DNA from: an uncultured Oscillospiraceae bacterium
Lineage (GTDB): Bacteria > Bacillota > Clostridia > Oscillospirales > Oscillospiraceae
Assembly (NCBI GenBank): GCA_934645175.1
Contig: CAKUDE010000005.1
Span: forward strand, 13,245 to 77,244
Length of the DNA: 64,000 bases
Reading direction: 5' to 3'
In this document: positions 7,333-15,165 of the stretch, one piece after another
Layout: the number at the start of each line of letters is the position of its first letter
How positions within the stretch are numbered: the stretch's first letter is position 1
The notes under the pieces: model-generated
The model's input: only the letters and a program-made list of their open reading frames with translations
Told to the model about the DNA's origin: nothing
Database searches by the model: none
Made by a program: the position numbers and the translations under genes

Positions 7333-8421
7333 ATGTCCAAATTCGTTTCTCATATCGGAAGAGTACTTTCTCTGATTCTTGTCCTTTCCCTCCTCTGCTC
7401 CTGCACGCCGATTGTCATTCCGAGTGATCAACCGACAGAATCGACGGGCGAAGACATTTTCACTCCGACGCAGCAGCCGACGGAGGCGACGGCTACTCCC
7501 ACTAAAGATCCCTCCGATAAAGAACCCGCCGGTATTATCTCCACTTTTCACGCCGATGCTCTGCCTGAAACGGAGAACGGCAGAAAATATATCTCCTATA
7601 CCGGCGGCGAAATCGTGATTCCGTGCATGGTCAGACATTCGGGAAGAGGAGGAAAATACGGAACGGGCTTTCTGATCTTTTTGGACGGTCAGCCCCAGCC
7701 ATATCGAACGGATGAGATTGACGAATACGCATTTATGCATGTTTTCCATCACCAAAATTCCGAGGTCTGCATTCGGTTCACCTTTACTCCGGTCACAGGC
7801 AAGGCAGGGGATATGCTTGAATTCTTCATTCTTCCGATCACTGAGCCGGACTGGACGTGGAAGGACAAGGGCGTGCGCGGCGATCCGACTAATGCAAAAG
7901 TGGGCATCGGCGCAGAAATCAAAATGACGGTCGATCCTACGGAGCAGAATTTCCCCTCCCCCGCTGTCATGCTGACGGATATTTCCTCCACCAAAGTCGA
8001 CTGCCCGCACGAAGACATTCAGGAATGGTCCGAAACCGATTTGATAAAACGAGCCGGGAGCCGCTTTATAATAAACGGTTGCTTGGGTACATCAGGCGTG
8101 TTCTATAATATTACAAACGAACATCCGATTTCGCTTGACATGGAGGTGTGGGGCACGCCGTATGTCCACTACGGACTTGTCTTTTTCGTGGACTATCAGC
8201 CGGTCACGGACGCAGACGGAAATCCAATCTTCCTCGATGTGGAAAGCGGCAAAAAGACGCTGCTTCACGCTATGCTGGATATGAGCGACTTTGAGGAGGA
8301 GCGTGTCGTGTTCGCCGTGCTTGTCCCGCGCAATATGCGGACAAATGAGGTAGACGCGAAAGTTGGCCCCAATGCATTACCGACTGGGTTCCTGTTGGCG
8401 TGGGATTACCCCAATAAATAA
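7333..8421 (+). CDS. Array unit 1 lipoprotein (B1)
   Basis: 362 residues after TAGGAGG. A type II signal peptide ends in the lipobox LLCSC with the lipid-bearing Cys at about residue 24. A Thr/Pro/Gln-rich tether follows (DQPTESTGEDIFTPTQQPTE). The exposed part seems to hold two related beta domains: GGKYGTGFLIFLDGQPQPY at about 115-135 and HYGLVFFVDYQPVTDADGNP at about 275-295. Each is followed by a block ending in hydrophobic strands. The last 70 residues are almost identical to B4. No known family was recognised; it is a membrane-anchored outer-face protein probably acting with A1. Confidence 0.8.
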   Translation: MSKFVSHIGRVLSLILVLSLLCSCTPIVIPSDQPTESTGEDIFTPTQQPTEATATPTKDPSDKEPAGIISTFHADALPETENGRKYISYTGGEIVIPCMVRHSGRGGKYGTGFLIFLDGQPQPYRTDEIDEYAFMHVFHHQNSEVCIRFTFTPVTGKAGDMLEFFILPITEPDWTWKDKGVRGDPTNAKVGIGAEIKMTVDPTEQNFPSPAVMLTDISSTKVDCPHEDIQEWSETDLIKRAGSRFIINGCLGTSGVFYNITNEHPISLDMEVWGTPYVHYGLVFFVDYQPVTDADGNPIFLDVESGKKTLLHAMLDMSDFEEERVVFAVLVPRNMRTNEVDAKVGPNALPTGFLLAWDYPNK

Positions 8422-8425
8422 CTAT

Positions 8426-8466
8426 GCTTCGAAAAAGGTGCGGCGCTGCCGCACCTTTTTCGAAGC
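8426..8466 (+). terminator. Array unit 1 terminator
   Basis: A 19-bp perfect stem (8426-8444 with 8448-8466) with a 3-nt loop; its core AAGGTGCGGC-GCT-GCCGCACCTT is repeated after every B gene of the array. Confidence 0.9.
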
Positions 8467-8544
8467 AGTCTTTTCCTTGAATGTGCTTCTGCATATTTTC
8501 TCGAATATACCATATAACAATTTGAAAAATAAAGCAAAAAGCAC

Positions 8545-8573
8545 TTGACAAGAATTGAAAGTAAGTGTATACT
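8545..8573 (+). promoter_or_regulatory. Array unit 2 promoter
   Basis: TTGACA 8545-8550, 17-bp spacer, TATACT 8568-8573; identical layout to unit 1. Confidence 0.9.
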
Positions 8574-8579
8574 CAAACT

Positions 8580-8680
8580 ATAAATAATTCGTCCTGTTTT
8601 TCAAGCAGGCGAGTCCGGAGGTGATACCCGATGATTTGCTGAGTCTGCTCCGCCGTAAGTAAAAGCCACCCACTGACGAA
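8580..8680 (+). ncRNA. Conserved leader RNA, unit 2
   Basis: This copy is essentially identical to the unit 1 leader: the TTCGTC/GACGAA closing pair (8588-8593, 8675-8680), the hairpin, GGAGGTGAT at 8617-8625 and the micro-ORF ATG ATT TGC TGA at 8631-8642. Confidence 0.6.
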
Positions 8681-8714
8681 GAAAAAACCACACGAAACGA
8701 AAGGACTTGTAAAC

Positions 8715-9125
8715 ATGAAACATAGAAAATTGTTCGTATGCCTGACAGCCCTTCTTCTCGTTTCCGTCTTCGCCGTGAATGCATTGGGCGCAACAAAATC
8801 AGAAGATGCCGGTATCTACGGCACTGTGACAGGGATCATTACGCAACGCAGCGACAAAAACTATCTTGACGCAAAGGTTAGCGTTGAATGCAATCACGAC
8901 CAAGCCCAATTGCGTATTACGGTTGATTTCACCGACGGGTTTGAAAATACATATCATTCAGATGTATCAACAGGTCCTCGCGGCAAGCTTGCGTATAGTC
9001 ACACATTTCCCGTATATCGACTGGTGGAATACACATTGAGGTATACCATATCCGCTCATGAGGTTTTGAAAGGTACGGTCTCTCCGACAGGGTTTTATAC
9101 AACTATTGTACTGCCAGTAAGTTAA
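8715..9125 (+). CDS. Array unit 2 small secreted protein, divergent (A2)
   Basis: 136 residues. The signal peptide (KHRKLFVCLTALLLVSVF...) is almost identical to those of A3 and A4. The mature region differs strongly and begins TKSEDAGIYGTVTGII. A faint common framework remains: an RG turn followed by YSHTFPVYRLVEY, where A3 and A4 have RG...FPLYFxID. This suggests the same fold with a changed surface. No family recognised. The start is fixed by AAAGGA, 9 nt upstream. B2 follows 72 bp later. Confidence 0.75.
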   Translation: MKHRKLFVCLTALLLVSVFAVNALGATKSEDAGIYGTVTGIITQRSDKNYLDAKVSVECNHDQAQLRITVDFTDGFENTYHSDVSTGPRGKLAYSHTFPVYRLVEYTLRYTISAHEVLKGTVSPTGFYTTIVLPVS

Positions 9126-9197
9126 AGAATTGCCGTTCTTGATTTATTCCGCTTTTTTAGCGTCGCTTTCGCATTCGAAAGCTGAAAGGAAACCATC

Positions 9198-10295
9198 ATG
9201 AAGTTATCAAAAATCATATCCTTGCTTCTTGCGTTGTTTCTCCTCTGCTCCTGCACGCCGGTCGTCATTCCGAGTGACCAGCCGACGGAAACGACGGGTG
9301 AAGACATTTTCACCCCGACGCAGCAGCCGACGGAGGCTTCCGGGCCAGATGTTCCGACCGAATCTTCTGCGCTCCCTTCCGAAACAGAGCCGATCAGCGA
9401 CATGACAGGCAGCGTACGTTGGGGAATCACATCCTACGACGTCGACCCGCTCGGAGCGTATGTGATCTACCCCGGAGAGGAAATGACCCTGCAGATGGAC
9501 CTGGAACACTCGGGGCGAAGCGGGAAATTCGGCACCGGGCTTCTGCTTTTCGTCGACGGTCAGCCGCAGCCCTATAAGACGGACGAAGAGGACTACTATT
9601 CCTATATGCACACCTTCTACCACCGAAACTCCAGCAAGGAATTCACCGTATCCTTTATTCCCGTCACCGGGAAAGAGGGCGATACGCTGGAGCTCTGCGG
9701 TACTCTGGTGGACAGCGCATATTATGACCCTGCGAAGGGCGTCGGCTCCTGTATGCCGGGAAAGGCTCCTGTAAGCATCCGTATGGTCTACACCGCAACT
9801 CCTCCTGCCGACACGGATTTATGCCAGCCAAATGTTATGCTCAGCGATGTGCAGATCTACAAAACCGACACCAAGGCAACCGATGTTGTCGGTTGGTCGG
9901 CAGAGGACCTGTTTAAAAGGATTGGTACAAGGTTTCTTGTCGACGGCCAAACCTTTCCTGCGACGCGTTACGAGATGAGCAAGGAACAACCCGTCTCTCT
10001 CGAATTCAATCTCTGGGGAACTACGACCGTCAAATACGGACTTGTGCTGTTTATTGACCATCAACCGGTCGTCGCCGAAGACGGCAAGCCGTTTATGCTG
10101 GATGTCGAATCCGGCCAGACAAGCGTATTCCGCGCAACACTCGACATGACGGGTTTTGAAGGTGAGCGAACGGTTTACGCCATTCTTGTCCCACGGAATA
10201 TCCAAACGGCAGCAGGAATGACCACGGAAGTTGTGTTAACAGGGACCTCCTGCTATACGCTGCTGTCAAAACAAGCAACCGAACATCCCGCGTAG
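9198..10295 (+). CDS. Array unit 2 lipoprotein (B2)
   Basis: 365 residues, the most divergent full-length B protein. The lipobox LLCSC and the tether TETTGEDIFTPTQQPTEA are as in the others. Domain 1 has KFGTGLLLFVDGQPQPY. Domain 2 has VKYGLVLFIDHQPVVAEDGKP and ends FEGERTVYAILVPRN. It lies next to the most divergent A protein, so A and B may have changed together. Membrane-anchored on the outer face; function unknown. Confidence 0.8.
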   Translation: MKLSKIISLLLALFLLCSCTPVVIPSDQPTETTGEDIFTPTQQPTEASGPDVPTESSALPSETEPISDMTGSVRWGITSYDVDPLGAYVIYPGEEMTLQMDLEHSGRSGKFGTGLLLFVDGQPQPYKTDEEDYYSYMHTFYHRNSSKEFTVSFIPVTGKEGDTLELCGTLVDSAYYDPAKGVGSCMPGKAPVSIRMVYTATPPADTDLCQPNVMLSDVQIYKTDTKATDVVGWSAEDLFKRIGTRFLVDGQTFPATRYEMSKEQPVSLEFNLWGTTTVKYGLVLFIDHQPVVAEDGKPFMLDVESGQTSVFRATLDMTGFEGERTVYAILVPRNIQTAAGMTTEVVLTGTSCYTLLSKQATEHPA

Positions 10296-10320
10296 GCCTT
10301 TGCAGGGCATTACCACCGAC

Positions 10321-10349
10321 AAAAAGGTGCGGCGCTGCCGCACCTTTTT
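10321..10349 (+). terminator. Array unit 2 terminator
   Basis: AAAAAGGTGCGGC (10321-10333) and GCCGCACCTTTTT (10337-10349) pair around GCT, with a T-run. Confidence 0.9.
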
Positions 10350-10402
10350 TTGAAGCAGTCTTTGCCTTGAATGCGCTTCTGCATATTTTCTCGAACATAG
10401 TG

Positions 10403-10408
10403 TATACT
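10403..10408 (+). promoter_or_regulatory. Array unit 3 promoter remnant (-35 lost)
   Basis: TATACT is kept at 10403-10408, but compared with unit 2 about 55 bp are missing just upstream, including TTGACA and most of the spacer. The hexamer now at -35 distance (TGCATA, 10380-10385) matches the consensus at only three positions. Confidence 0.75.
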
Positions 10409-10414
10409 CAGACT

Positions 10415-10515
10415 ATAAATATTTCGTCCTGTTTTTCAAGCAGGCGAGTCCGGAGGTGATACCCGATGATCTGCTGAGTCTGCTCCGCCGTAAGTAAAAG
10501 CCACCCACCGTCGAA
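10415..10515 (+). ncRNA. Conserved leader RNA, unit 3
   Basis: This copy has the hairpin, GGAGGTGAT and micro-ORF preserved. The micro-ORF (10466-10477) reads ATG ATC TGC TGA, a silent third-base change relative to the other copies. The right closing motif is GTCGAA instead of GACGAA, so the outer stem is weaker. Confidence 0.55.
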
Positions 10516-10546
10516 GAAAAAATACTAAATGAAAGGACTTGTAAAC

Positions 10547-10978
10547 ATGAAACATAGAAAAATGTTCGTATGCCTGACAGCCCTTCTTCTCGTTTCCGTC
10601 TTCGCCGTGAATGCACTGGCTGCAGCTGATATGGTCCCAGTTCCCGGATATGGGAAATACAGAATCAACACGTATCAGCAGGAAGATTTCCCTCGTTTTT
10701 TAGTCACAGTGTCATCCGTAACCAAAAATGAATCTAACGCTCGATTTCAAGTATCCGGATATACTTCCAACGGCAAAACCGGAGAAGAAAGGGTTCAGGA
10801 TGAAATGCGATACTATCTAAGTGAGCGCGGAGTTACCAGATTTGAGCAGTTGTTTCCGCTATATTTCTCTATTGACTATTATCCGGTAGATGTCTATACC
10901 AATCATTTTTTCCTTGACGAAAATGACAATTGTCTCGGTGCATTCTTGCTTGTTAAGACAGACGTCAGCGTCCCCTAG
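10547..10978 (+). CDS. Array unit 3 small secreted protein (A3)
   Basis: 143 residues from the ATG at 10547 (AAAGGA 9 nt upstream). The signal peptide KHRKMFVCLTALLLVSVF...LAA is followed by a mature beta-rich domain. It shares LVTVSSVTKNESNARFQVSGYTSNG with A1 and the FPLYFSIDYYPVDVYTNHF block with A1 and A4. No known family. With unit 3's weak promoter, its expression may depend on readthrough from unit 2. Confidence 0.8.
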   Translation: MKHRKMFVCLTALLLVSVFAVNALAAADMVPVPGYGKYRINTYQQEDFPRFLVTVSSVTKNESNARFQVSGYTSNGKTGEERVQDEMRYYLSERGVTRFEQLFPLYFSIDYYPVDVYTNHFFLDENDNCLGAFLLVKTDVSVP

Positions 10979-11016
10979 CTCCCATATATCTTATTAATAT
11001 AGCGAGGTGTGTAAAT

Positions 11017-12078
11017 ATGAAGAGGTTGATTGGTATACTTATTTCTTTTCTCTTAGCTGTTTCGGTTCTCTGCTCCTGTACGCCGGTCGTCATTCCGAGT
11101 GACCAGCCGACGGAAACGACGGGTGAAGACATTTTCACCCCAACGCAGCAGCCGACAGAAGATATCGTAACACCCACAAGCTTTCCGTCGGAAACCCAGA
11201 ACCCGGATGTTGGCGGGTACTTCACATTTATTATGAAGAGCGACAATCTGCAATCCAATGAATACGGCCCGTTCATACGCTATGACGGCGGTGAACTTTC
11301 CGTCTCGGTTGACTGCGGGCATACCGGCGTACTTGGACAATACGGTACCGGCGTCCTGATTTTTGTAGACGGTCTGCCTCAACCATATAAAACAGGTGAG
11401 GAAAACAGTTACTCTTATATGCACACCTTTTACCATCAAAACTCCGTAGAAACCCTCACTTTTTTATTTACTCCAATCGTCGGAAGCGCCGGTGACACGC
11501 TGGAATGCTATATCGTCCCTGTTTTTGAGCCGGACAGAACCAGGAAAAGCGGGGCGCGAGGCTCCCCCACGCAGTACACGGTCGGACCAAATTTTCAGAT
11601 TTGCTTTGATAAATCTGCACCGCAGATGGATTTTGCGAAACCGGCTGTCATGCTGAGTGATGTCAGTATAGAGAAGATAAACTGCCCGTATGAAGACATC
11701 GCAGGCTTGTCAGAAAAGGATTTAAGGGAAAAAATCAAAACAAGGGCTCTCCTTGATGGCTCCGCGCTCCCGGAATTCTACGACGTAACAAATAGTCATC
11801 CGTTGGAGCTGGAGGTGCAGATTTGGGGCTCGCCATATGTGAATTTTGGTCTTGTTTACTTCGTAGACTATCAACCGGTTACAGACTCAGTCGGAAATCC
11901 GTTCTTCTTTGATGTTGAGAGCGGCAAAAAAACGGTGCTTCGTACACTGCTTGACATGAGCGATTTTGAAGAGGAGCGTGTTGTGTTCGCCGTGCTTGTC
12001 CCGCGCAATCGCCGCACCAGCGAAGTACAAACGGACGTAAGACTGGTTGCCATGCGCGCATTCTATCTTTTGAGCTAA
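11017..12078 (+). CDS. Array unit 3 lipoprotein (B3)
   Basis: 353 residues after GCGAGGTG. Lipobox LCSC at about residues 20-23, tether QPTETTGEDIFTPTQQPTED. Domain 1 carries QYGTGVLIFVDGLPQPY and domain 2 NFGLVYFVDYQPVTDSVGNP, ending FEEERVVFAVLVPRNRRTSE like B1 and B4. The middle, between the two domains, is its own. Outer-face lipoprotein of unknown function. Confidence 0.8.
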   Translation: MKRLIGILISFLLAVSVLCSCTPVVIPSDQPTETTGEDIFTPTQQPTEDIVTPTSFPSETQNPDVGGYFTFIMKSDNLQSNEYGPFIRYDGGELSVSVDCGHTGVLGQYGTGVLIFVDGLPQPYKTGEENSYSYMHTFYHQNSVETLTFLFTPIVGSAGDTLECYIVPVFEPDRTRKSGARGSPTQYTVGPNFQICFDKSAPQMDFAKPAVMLSDVSIEKINCPYEDIAGLSEKDLREKIKTRALLDGSALPEFYDVTNSHPLELEVQIWGSPYVNFGLVYFVDYQPVTDSVGNPFFFDVESGKKTVLRTLLDMSDFEEERVVFAVLVPRNRRTSEVQTDVRLVAMRAFYLLS

Positions 12079-12106
12079 ATCAATTTGAGTAGTGATTAAC
12101 AGCTGC

Positions 12107-12132
12107 AAGGTGCGGCGCTGCCGCACCTTTTT
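12107..12132 (+). terminator. Array unit 3 terminator
   Basis: AAGGTGCGGC-GCT-GCCGCACCTT followed by T-run to 12132. Confidence 0.88.
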
Positions 12133-12213
12133 TGAAGCAGTCTTTGCTTTGAATGCGCTTCTGTATATTTTCTCGAACACACCGTATAACAATTTGAAAA
12201 ATAAAAAAAGTAC

Positions 12214-12242
12214 TTGACAAGAATTGAAAGTAAGTGTATACT
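12214..12242 (+). promoter_or_regulatory. Array unit 4 promoter
   Basis: TTGACA 12214-12219, 17-bp spacer, TATACT 12237-12242. Confidence 0.9.
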
Positions 12243-12248
12243 CAAACT

Positions 12249-12349
12249 ATAAATAATTCATCCTGTTTTTCAAGCAGGCGAGTCCGGAGGTGATACCCGA
12301 TGATTTGCTGAGTCTGCTCCGCCGTAAGTAAAAGCCACCCACTGACGAA
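12249..12349 (+). ncRNA. Conserved leader RNA, unit 4
   Basis: Same as units 1 and 2 except TTCATC in place of TTCGTC at the left closing motif (12257-12262); the micro-ORF ATG ATT TGC TGA is at 12300-12311. Confidence 0.6.
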
Positions 12350-12383
12350 GAAAAAACCACACGAAACGAAAGGACTTGTAAAC

Positions 12384-12815
12384 ATGAAACATAGAAAATT
12401 GTTCGTATGCCTGACAGCCCTTCTTCTCGTTTCCGTCTTCGCCGTAAGTGTGTCCGCCAAGGCAGATAATGACAAATCGACAGAGGTATTAGGATTTGGT
12501 ATATTTCGTGCAACATCCAATCAAATGCTATCCAATCCCAACTTTGTACTCACTGTCTTATCGGTAACTCAAAACAGTTCCAATGCATACTTTCAGGTAT
12601 CAGCTTACATAAAGTATGACCGTCTCGACAACTTTACTAATGAGGGCTATCATACGAGTGATCGCGGCTTATCAAGATACGAATTAAAGTTTCCCCTCTA
12701 TTTTACTATTGACCTTTACCCAACCAAAATAAAGACGAATCATTTCTTAATGGATTCCGATGAATATTCCTATGCTGGAATATTCGATGTTATCTCCACA
12801 GTGAGTATTCCGTGA
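12384..12815 (+). CDS. Array unit 4 small secreted protein (A4)
   Basis: 143 residues: signal peptide KHRKLFVCLTALLLVSVFAVSVSA, then a beta-rich mature part with VLTVLSVTQNSSNAYFQVSAY, a DRGLSRYELKFPLYFTIDLYP block and TNHFLMDSDEYSYAGIFD. The last is close to A1's KHFLLDDDYYAYAGIYD. No family recognised. It is 28 bp upstream of B4. Confidence 0.8.
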   Translation: MKHRKLFVCLTALLLVSVFAVSVSAKADNDKSTEVLGFGIFRATSNQMLSNPNFVLTVLSVTQNSSNAYFQVSAYIKYDRLDNFTNEGYHTSDRGLSRYELKFPLYFTIDLYPTKIKTNHFLMDSDEYSYAGIFDVISTVSIP

Positions 12816-12843
12816 TCATCAATTAGCAGGAGGGACGTATTGT

Positions 12844-13962
12844 ATGCGTAGTTTGTCCATAACGATTACACGCCTGATCTCGCTTTTTTTAGTTCTTGCT
12901 CTTCTCTGCTCCTGCACGCCGATTGTCCTTCCGAGTGAACAACCGACAGGGACAACGGGTGAAGACATTTTTACCCCGACGCAGCAGCCGACGGAGGCAA
13001 TATCGCCGTCTGATAACACCTCTGTCCCCTCCACAGACGGAGGCTCTTCAGATTTCGGCCCAAGCAATGTGAGTTTTAAATTCCTTGACAAAGCGTTTTT
13101 AAAAACGGAGTCCGGCCGGAAATATGTCCCCTACAACGGCGGAGAGGTCATGATCCCATGTCTGGTGACCCTGCAAGGTGAAGGCGCCGCCAAACATGGC
13201 ATGGGTTTTTTGATTTTTTTGGATGGGCAGCCTCAACCGTATCGGACGGATGCGGACAAAGAATATGCATTTATGCACATTTTTTATGAGCAAGACGATG
13301 AGTTCTGCATTCCTTTCACCTTCACTCCGGTCACAGGTAAGGCAGGAGATATGCTCGAGTTTTACATTGTTCCCGTTTTAGAACCCACGTTGACGGTTAA
13401 GGAAGGCGGTCTGCGCAGCTCACCTTCTCAAGGGCATGTGTGTGTCGGTGCGGAAATTAAGATGATGGTCGATCCTGCAGAACAGGATTTCCCGACTCCC
13501 TCCGTGAGGCTAAGCGAGATTTCAATGTCAAAAACAGACTACCCACACAGCGACATTGAAGGCTGGTCTGAACAGGATCTGATAACACGAGCTGCATCGC
13601 GTCTCACTGTTGATAACCAAAAGGCGCCGCCAGCAGTGTTATTCGGCGTCACAAACGAACGTCCGCTGTCTCTTGACGTGGAGGTGTGGGGCACGCCGTA
13701 TGTGCACTACGGACTTGTCTTTTTCGTAGACTATCAGCCGGTTACGGATGCGGACGGAAACCCGATCTTCCTCGATGTGGAAAGCGGTAAAAAGACACTG
13801 CTTCACGCCATGCTGGATATGAGCGACTTTGAGGAGGAGCGCGTCGTGTTCGCCGTGCTTGTCCCGCGCAATCGCCGCACCAGCGAAATTAAAACCGAAG
13901 CTCGGCTCACCGCCTTGTTCTCATGGTTCCTACTCGCACGGGAGGCCAAAAAGAAGAATTGA
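12844..13962 (+). CDS. Array unit 4 lipoprotein (B4)
   Basis: 372 residues after GGAGGG. Lipobox LLCSC, tether QPTGTTGEDIFTPTQQPTEA. Domain 1 has KHGMGFLIFLDGQPQPY. Domain 2 has VHYGLVFFVDYQPVTDADG and runs nearly identical to B1 for about 70 residues at both protein and DNA level, which suggests gene conversion or recent duplication. The stretch between tether and domain 1 differs from B1. Outer-face lipoprotein, function unknown. Confidence 0.8.
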   Translation: MRSLSITITRLISLFLVLALLCSCTPIVLPSEQPTGTTGEDIFTPTQQPTEAISPSDNTSVPSTDGGSSDFGPSNVSFKFLDKAFLKTESGRKYVPYNGGEVMIPCLVTLQGEGAAKHGMGFLIFLDGQPQPYRTDADKEYAFMHIFYEQDDEFCIPFTFTPVTGKAGDMLEFYIVPVLEPTLTVKEGGLRSSPSQGHVCVGAEIKMMVDPAEQDFPTPSVRLSEISMSKTDYPHSDIEGWSEQDLITRAASRLTVDNQKAPPAVLFGVTNERPLSLDVEVWGTPYVHYGLVFFVDYQPVTDADGNPIFLDVESGKKTLLHAMLDMSDFEEERVVFAVLVPRNRRTSEIKTEARLTALFSWFLLAREAKKKN

Positions 13963-13970
13963 TTGACTGC

Positions 13971-13993
13971 AAGGTGCGGCGCTGCCGCACCTT
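13971..13993 (+). terminator. Array unit 4 hairpin without T-tract
   Basis: AAGGTGCGGC (13971-13980), GCT, GCCGCACCTT (13984-13993) is followed by AGCAGAAAG. The stem is the same as the other array terminators but the T-run is missing, so transcription may continue into the fifth lipoprotein gene and the ABC operon. Confidence 0.7.
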
Positions 13994-14015
13994 AGCAGAA
14001 AGAAGGGAGAATTCT

Positions 14016-15082
14016 ATGAAACCGTTAAAAGCGCTTGCGCTTCTCCTTGCTCTTTCTCTCCTCTGCTCCTGCACGCCGATTGTCATCCCGAGTGGACAAC
14101 CGACGGAGACAACGGCGGAGGATATTTTTTTCCAACGACGGCTCCTACGGAGAGCTCGGAACCGGAGCCCGTGCCGCCGACGACGGAAGATGTAACAGGT
14201 TGCTATTCTTACCATGTGGATGGTGACATCCCGCGTGGCAGCAACAACGTCCGGTATCTCATTTACGGCGGCGAGGAAATCGATATTAAAATCACGCTGG
14301 GACACGAAGGTGCGGCCGGGAAATACGGCGGCGGCTTTATCATTTTTCTGGACGGTATCCCGCAGCCCTATAAAATCGACCCCGACGGCGAATATGCTTT
14401 TCTGCATAAGTTTTACCACCGGAATTCGTCGGCAGACGCCCACTTTATTTTTACCCCCGTCACCGGCCAACAGGGGGATAAGCTGGAATGCTATATTATT
14501 CCGGTTAATGAAGTCGATCTGGCAAGATCAGAGGATGTACGAGGCTCAGGTACCGAGGTCGGATCATCTACCTGCAGCTTAGAAATTCACTATGAGGCCA
14601 CACCACAGAAGATGAACTATCCCTCTCCCTGCGTGAAGCTGAGTGAGCTTTCCGTTTCGGAGGAGAAATGCCCTTTCGACAACATCATCGGATGGAGTGA
14701 CGAGGATCTGATCACCAGAATCGGCTACTCTTTCACGGTTGACGGAAAAAAGGGGATGGAGATGTTCGGTGTCTCGAATGAACGGCCGCTTGCCCTTGAC
14801 CTTTCCGTCTGGGGAACCCCCTATATAGACCACTCCGTCGTATTCTTTGTCGACTATATGCCCGTGACCGACGCCGAGGGAAAACCGATTTTCTTCACCG
14901 TCAATTCCGGCATGAAAATCACCGTGCACGCCATGATGGATATGAGCGACTTCAGTACAGAGCGTGTCGTCTTTGCTGTACTGGTTCCGAGGAACCGCTT
15001 TTCCTGCGGCGTAAAGATTCAGCAGGCGATCCATGCTACGTTGTCAATGTTCCTTCTGGAACGCGAGCTTAAGAAAAAATAA
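14016..15082 (+). pseudogene. Fifth array lipoprotein (B5), frameshifted at a T7 run
   Basis: The reading frame from the ATG at 14016 (AGAAGGGAG upstream) gives a normal B-type start: lipobox LLCSC, then QPTETTAEDIF. It is then out of frame after a T7 run at 14125-14131. One missing base there, relative to the GAAGACATTTTCACTCC seen in the other copies, explains it. The downstream frame continues as TTAPTESSEPEPVPPTTEDV and then both usual domains (KYGGGFIIFLDGIPQPY; DHSVVFFVDYMPVTDAEGKP), intact to the stop at 15082. It could be a fresh mutation, a phase-variable homopolymer or a sequencing error. It has no A partner, leader or promoter of its own. Confidence 0.75.
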
Positions 15083-15165
15083 AGCAGAGACGTTCCGGAG
15101 GATGCTCCGCCCGCAGAAACACGAAAAAATCGCGCCTCAGGGCCGCAACAGCAAAGGGAGGAAAT

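Larger units (their letters stand above)
6652..13996 (+). repeat. Tandem array of four approximately 1.84-kb promoter-leader-A-B-terminator units
   Basis: The same block recurs four times: promoter, leader RNA, small secreted protein (A), lipoprotein (B), GC-rich hairpin. Matching points of the leaders (the TTCGTC/TTCATC motif) lie at 6749, 8588, 10423 and 12257, giving periods of 1839, 1835 and 1834 bp. Leader, signal-peptide codons, lipoprotein N-terminus and lipoprotein C-terminal block are nearly identical between units, while the intervening coding parts diverge. A fifth B-type gene without leader or A partner follows. Confidence 0.95.
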
